Both the position numbers and the translations under genes were made by a program. This document shows, piece after piece, positions 13,181 to 15,157 of a stretch of 15,157 nucleotides of DNA. Where the stretch lies: assembly GCA_013694495.1 (NCBI GenBank), contig JACDCH010000456.1, positions 1 through 15,157 of the forward strand. Reading direction: 5' to 3'. This stretch comes from Acidimicrobiia bacterium (GTDB lineage: Bacteria; Actinomycetota; Acidimicrobiia; Acidimicrobiales; JACDCH01). Position 1 is the stretch's first letter. Every line of letters starts with the position of its first letter. The notes beneath the pieces are model-generated. The model had not been told where the DNA came from. It saw only the letters and a program-made list of their open reading frames with translations, and did not search any database.

Positions 13181-14074
13181 GTGATCGACGACGAAGACGA
13201 AGGACCGGTCCGGCTGCTGTCGGTGCACGCCCACCCCGACGACGAGTCGTCGAAGGGCGCAGGCACCGTGGCCCTGCTGTCCGACCGGGGCGTGCGCTGC
13301 GTGCTCGTGTGCTGCACGGGCGGCGAGGTCGGCGACATCCTGAACCCGGCCATGGACACCGACGAGGTCAAGGCCGACATCGCCGCCGTGCGGCGCAGGG
13401 AGCTGGCCCGGGCGGCGGAGATCCTGGGCTACGCCGAGGTGCTGTGGCTCGGCTACCGCGACTCCGGCATGCCCGGCATGGAGGAGAACGAGCACCCCGG
13501 CAACTTCGCCAACGCCCCGTTCGACGACGCGGTCGCCCGGCTCGTCGCCATCATCCGCCGGGAGCGGCCCCACGTGGTGCTCACCTACCCGGACATCCAG
13601 GACGGGTACGCGCATCCCGACCACCTCAGGGTGCACGACGTGACGATCGCCGCCGTCCGCGTCGCCGCCGATTCCGCCCAGCTGTCGTGGGCCGGACCCC
13701 GATGGGACGTGTCGAAGCTCTACTACTCGATGTGGAGTCGGGCCCGGGTGGTGGCCACCCACGACAAGCTCCTGGAGCTCGGCCTCGAGTCGCCCTACGA
13801 CGAGGTGTGGTTCACGCGGCCGTGGCAGGACTTCCGCATCACGACGTCGGTCGACGTCGGCGCCGCCTACGACCGCAAGAAGGCGGCGCTCCTCGCCCAC
13901 GCCACCCAGATCGCGCCCGACTCGCCGTTCTGGTTCGCCCTGCCCGACGACGTCGCCGCCACGGTCCATCCCTTCGAGGAGTACCACCTGGCCCGCTCCA
14001 CGGTGCCCGTCGAGCTGCCCGAGACCGACTTGCTGGCCGGCCTCCGGGCCACCACCGGCGCCACCGTGGGATGA
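13181..14074 (+). CDS. mca: Mycothiol S-conjugate amidase Mca
   Basis: A 297-aa PIG-L/LmbE-family zinc amidase. It cleaves mycothiol S-conjugates to a mercapturic acid, which is exported, and GlcN-inositol, which is recycled; this is the detoxification arm of mycothiol metabolism. The zinc site is HAHPDDESSKGAGT (H18 and D21 as ligands, D20 as general base), with HPDH (145-148) giving the third ligand. TGGEVGDILNPAMD is the Mca rather than MshB signature. GTG 13181 is preceded by GGTAGG (13165-13170) and places the first strand, VRLLSVHAHPDDE, where the family expects it. Length is normal. Its stop overlaps the start of the SCP2-like gene (ATGA at 14071-14074). An Mca paralogue with a different amide substrate is possible but less likely. 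Confidence 0.88.
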   Translation: MIDDEDEGPVRLLSVHAHPDDESSKGAGTVALLSDRGVRCVLVCCTGGEVGDILNPAMDTDEVKADIAAVRRRELARAAEILGYAEVLWLGYRDSGMPGMEENEHPGNFANAPFDDAVARLVAIIRRERPHVVLTYPDIQDGYAHPDHLRVHDVTIAAVRVAADSAQLSWAGPRWDVSKLYYSMWSRARVVATHDKLLELGLESPYDEVWFTRPWQDFRITTSVDVGAAYDRKKAALLAHATQIAPDSPFWFALPDDVAATVHPFEEYHLARSTVPVELPETDLLAGLRATTGATVG

Positions 14075-14460
14075 GCATCCCGTTCCTGAGCCAGCAGTGG
14101 CTCGACCGGTACGCCGACCTGCTGTCGGCGGCCCCGCAGCGACCGGGCGTCGACGCCCGCACGCAGTACGTCGTCACCGGCGGGCCCGACGGCGACGTCG
14201 CCTACTTCGTCGCCGTCGAGGACGGGCGGGTGGCGGAGGCCAAGGTCGGGACCGACGGCGACGCCGACACGACGGTCACCCGCACGTACGCCGACGCCGC
14301 CAAGATCCTGCAGGGCGAGCTCGACCCCGACGCCGCGTTCATGCAGGGACGGGCCAAGGTCGCCGGGAGCATGCGCCCGGTGCTGGCGCTGCTCCCGCTC
14401 ACGACCAGCCCGGAGTACGCCGCGGCGCGAGCCGAGCTCGCCGCCGTCACCGACCTCTGA
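14071..14460 (+). CDS. SCP2 sterol-transfer-like family protein
   Basis: A 129-aa protein with an SCP2-like fold: start helix SIPFLSQQWLDRYADLLSAA, strands TQYVVTGGPDGDVAYFVAVEDGR and DADTTVTRTYADAAKIL. It closes with the signature LQGELDPDAAFMQGRAKVAG and the end helix TSPEYAAARAELAAV. The motif G-x2-D(P)-x3-A-x3-G-x2-K-V-x-G is the hallmark of SCP2 domains, which bind fatty-acyl or sterol-like molecules in a hydrophobic tunnel. There is no signal peptide, so it is cytoplasmic. The start overlaps the mca stop by four bases, giving translational coupling. A small hydrophobic-ligand carrier beside a mycothiol-conjugate amidase suggests joint handling of hydrophobic electrophiles, but that is inference. 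Confidence 0.8.
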   Translation: MSIPFLSQQWLDRYADLLSAAPQRPGVDARTQYVVTGGPDGDVAYFVAVEDGRVAEAKVGTDGDADTTVTRTYADAAKILQGELDPDAAFMQGRAKVAGSMRPVLALLPLTTSPEYAAARAELAAVTDL

Positions 14461-14480
14461 GCGGGGCTGCTGGCCCCCGC
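14461..14480 (+). terminator. hairpin directly after the SCP2-like gene
   Basis: GCGGGG (14461-14466), an 8-nt loop and CCCCGC (14475-14480) form a 6-bp GC stem immediately after the TGA at 14458-14460. No T-run follows. It is the natural place for the end of the mca operon transcript. Confidence 0.4.
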
Positions 14481-14545
14481 CGCCTCAGGCTCAGGACGTG
14501 CGGCGGAACAACAGCGTCGCGACGCCGCCCGTCGACCGGGAGGCG

Positions 14546-14571
14546 CTGGGGGTTTGGGGGCGGAGCCCCAG
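14546..14571. repeat. G-rich element with two competing hairpins
   Basis: The element reads CTGGGGG TTT GGGGGC GGA GCCCCAG. GGGGC (14557-14561) pairs with GCCCC (14565-14569) over a GGA loop. Alternatively CTGGGG (14546-14551) pairs with CCCCAG (14566-14571). The two folds share the same C-run and exclude each other. From general knowledge, similar GGGGCGGAGCCCC elements recur between genes in many actinobacterial genomes, so it is probably a dispersed repeat. Confidence 0.5.
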
Positions 14572-14616
14572 GCATCGGCCGCAGGGCGACGAAGTCGGCC
14601 GAGGACCGCAACGACC

Positions 14617-14662
14617 GAGCGCAGCGAGGGTGACACAACTCGCCGGAACGGAGCGAAGCGAG
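14617..14662. repeat. pair of GAGCGnAGCGAG motifs
   Basis: GAGCGCAGCGAG (14617-14628) and GAGCGAAGCGAG (14651-14662) differ at one base, and both are followed shortly by TGAC. Such motifs are common in spacers of high-GC actinobacteria. With the hairpin at 14546-14571 they fill the 216-bp gap between the SCP2-like gene and the right-end gene, which holds no gene I can support. Confidence 0.45.
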
Positions 14663-14676
14663 TGACGGCGAAGAAC

Positions 14677-15157
14677 TCAGCCGATCTCGGCCAGAAGGGC
14701 CTCGGCCACCGCGGCCAGCACCTCGGGGTCGGCGTCGCCGCCGGCGTCGTCCTCGCCCTCCACCAGGAAGGCGCGATCCCCGACGCGGACGAGCAGCTCC
14801 TCGTCGTTCTGGACGGCCTCGTCGCCCAGCCCCTCGACCGGCACCACGTCGTCGTCGACGGCGACGAGCGCGGCGACCTGCTCGAAGCCCTCGACCACCG
14901 TCGAGTCGTTGGTGTCGATGAGCTCGGCGACCGTGAGCACGAGCCCACCGGCGAGCGTGAAGTCGCACCCCGCGTAGCTGTACGAGTACTCCAGATCGCC
15001 GCTGCCCCCGCCGCTGCCGCCGCCGGTGCCGCTCGACTCCGTGACGTCGTCGCCGGCCGCCTCGGCCACGACGTCGTCGGGGAGCAGGCACTCCGCCTCG
15101 TCGAAGTCGGCGTCGTCGATGGCCGCCGACACCTGCGCGCCCAGATCCTCCTCGGCG
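14677..15157 (-). CDS. DUF3558-like secreted protein, 5' end outside the window
   Basis: The stop is at 14677-14679 and the frame is open to the right edge, so the N-terminus, probably a lipoprotein signal, is missing; GTG 15132 is only an internal codon. The visible 159 residues show ECLLPDDVVAEAAG, a glycine-serine linker (GTGGGSGGGSG), YAGCDFTLAGGLVLTVAEL, VPVEGLGDEAV, ELLVRVGDRAFLVEG and a last helix, PEVLAAVAEALLAEIG. Order and spacing (Cys-Leu-Leu near the start, a second Cys after a variable loop, a GLGDEA segment, then a VRVGD strand) recall DUF3558/sensor-type lipoproteins of actinobacteria. The two Cys likely form a disulfide. The product is strongly acidic. The family link is by eye only, and function is unknown. 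Confidence 0.6.
   Translation of the reverse strand, partial: AEEDLGAQVSAAIDDADFDEAECLLPDDVVAEAAGDDVTESSGTGGGSGGGSGDLEYSYSYAGCDFTLAGGLVLTVAELIDTNDSTVVEGFEQVAALVAVDDDVVPVEGLGDEAVQNDEELLVRVGDRAFLVEGEDDAGGDADPEVLAAVAEALLAEIG

Noticed and set aside
14461..14676. Minus-strand translation of the repeat spacer (part of a 214-codon frame)
   Set aside because: It is a translation of intergenic repeats and the antisense of the right-end gene, not a conserved protein.

Overview
The window is a GC-rich stretch with dense, short-spaced genes and frequent GTG starts. A mycothiol S-conjugate amidase (mycothiol is restricted to Actinobacteria), an Rv2258c-like methyltransferase and a FrnE-type DsbA protein point to an actinobacterium. 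The style (LolA-like lipoprotein, DUF4328, NfeD/SPFH pair) would fit Acidimicrobiia, but that placement is inference. No rRNA, tRNA, CRISPR array, IS element or phage module was seen.

Left part (1-4458): a DinB-like fragment on + runs straight into the 3' end of a minus-strand DsbA/FrnE oxidoreductase. Next come a translationally coupled methyltransferase and nitroreductase (+), a TesB-like double-hotdog thioesterase split by a frameshift at a G7 tract (+), and a convergent PEBP/YbhB lipoprotein (-).

Middle (4486-7803): a 5'-truncated small ORF and an NlpC/P60-fold protein that has lost the expected catalytic Cys and His. These are followed by an ion-transport pair: a permease made of two MgtE/SLC41 membrane halves, and a soluble protein made of two PhoU-TrkA_C units. 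The double permease and double regulator mirror each other, and this is the most interesting functional module in the window. A strong mismatched hairpin ends the block.

Minus-strand block (7835-12713, reading right to left): a LolA-like lipoprotein without a normal start codon, NfeD plus SPFH/slipin (overlapping stop/start), a hexameric-type glutamate dehydrogenase, a damaged DUF4328 membrane protein and a frameshifted peptidoglycan-binding-domain protein. Right end (+): a two-helix membrane protein, mycothiol conjugate amidase Mca and an SCP2-like protein in one tight operon. A repeat-rich 216-bp spacer follows, then the 3' part of a DUF3558-like secreted protein (-) that leaves the window.

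Several genes are broken (thioesterase, PGBD protein, DUF4328, the 4486 ORF, the DinB/DsbA junction, possibly the lipoprotein start). The sequence alone cannot tell real decay from sequencing or assembly error; this matters for anyone reading the annotation.
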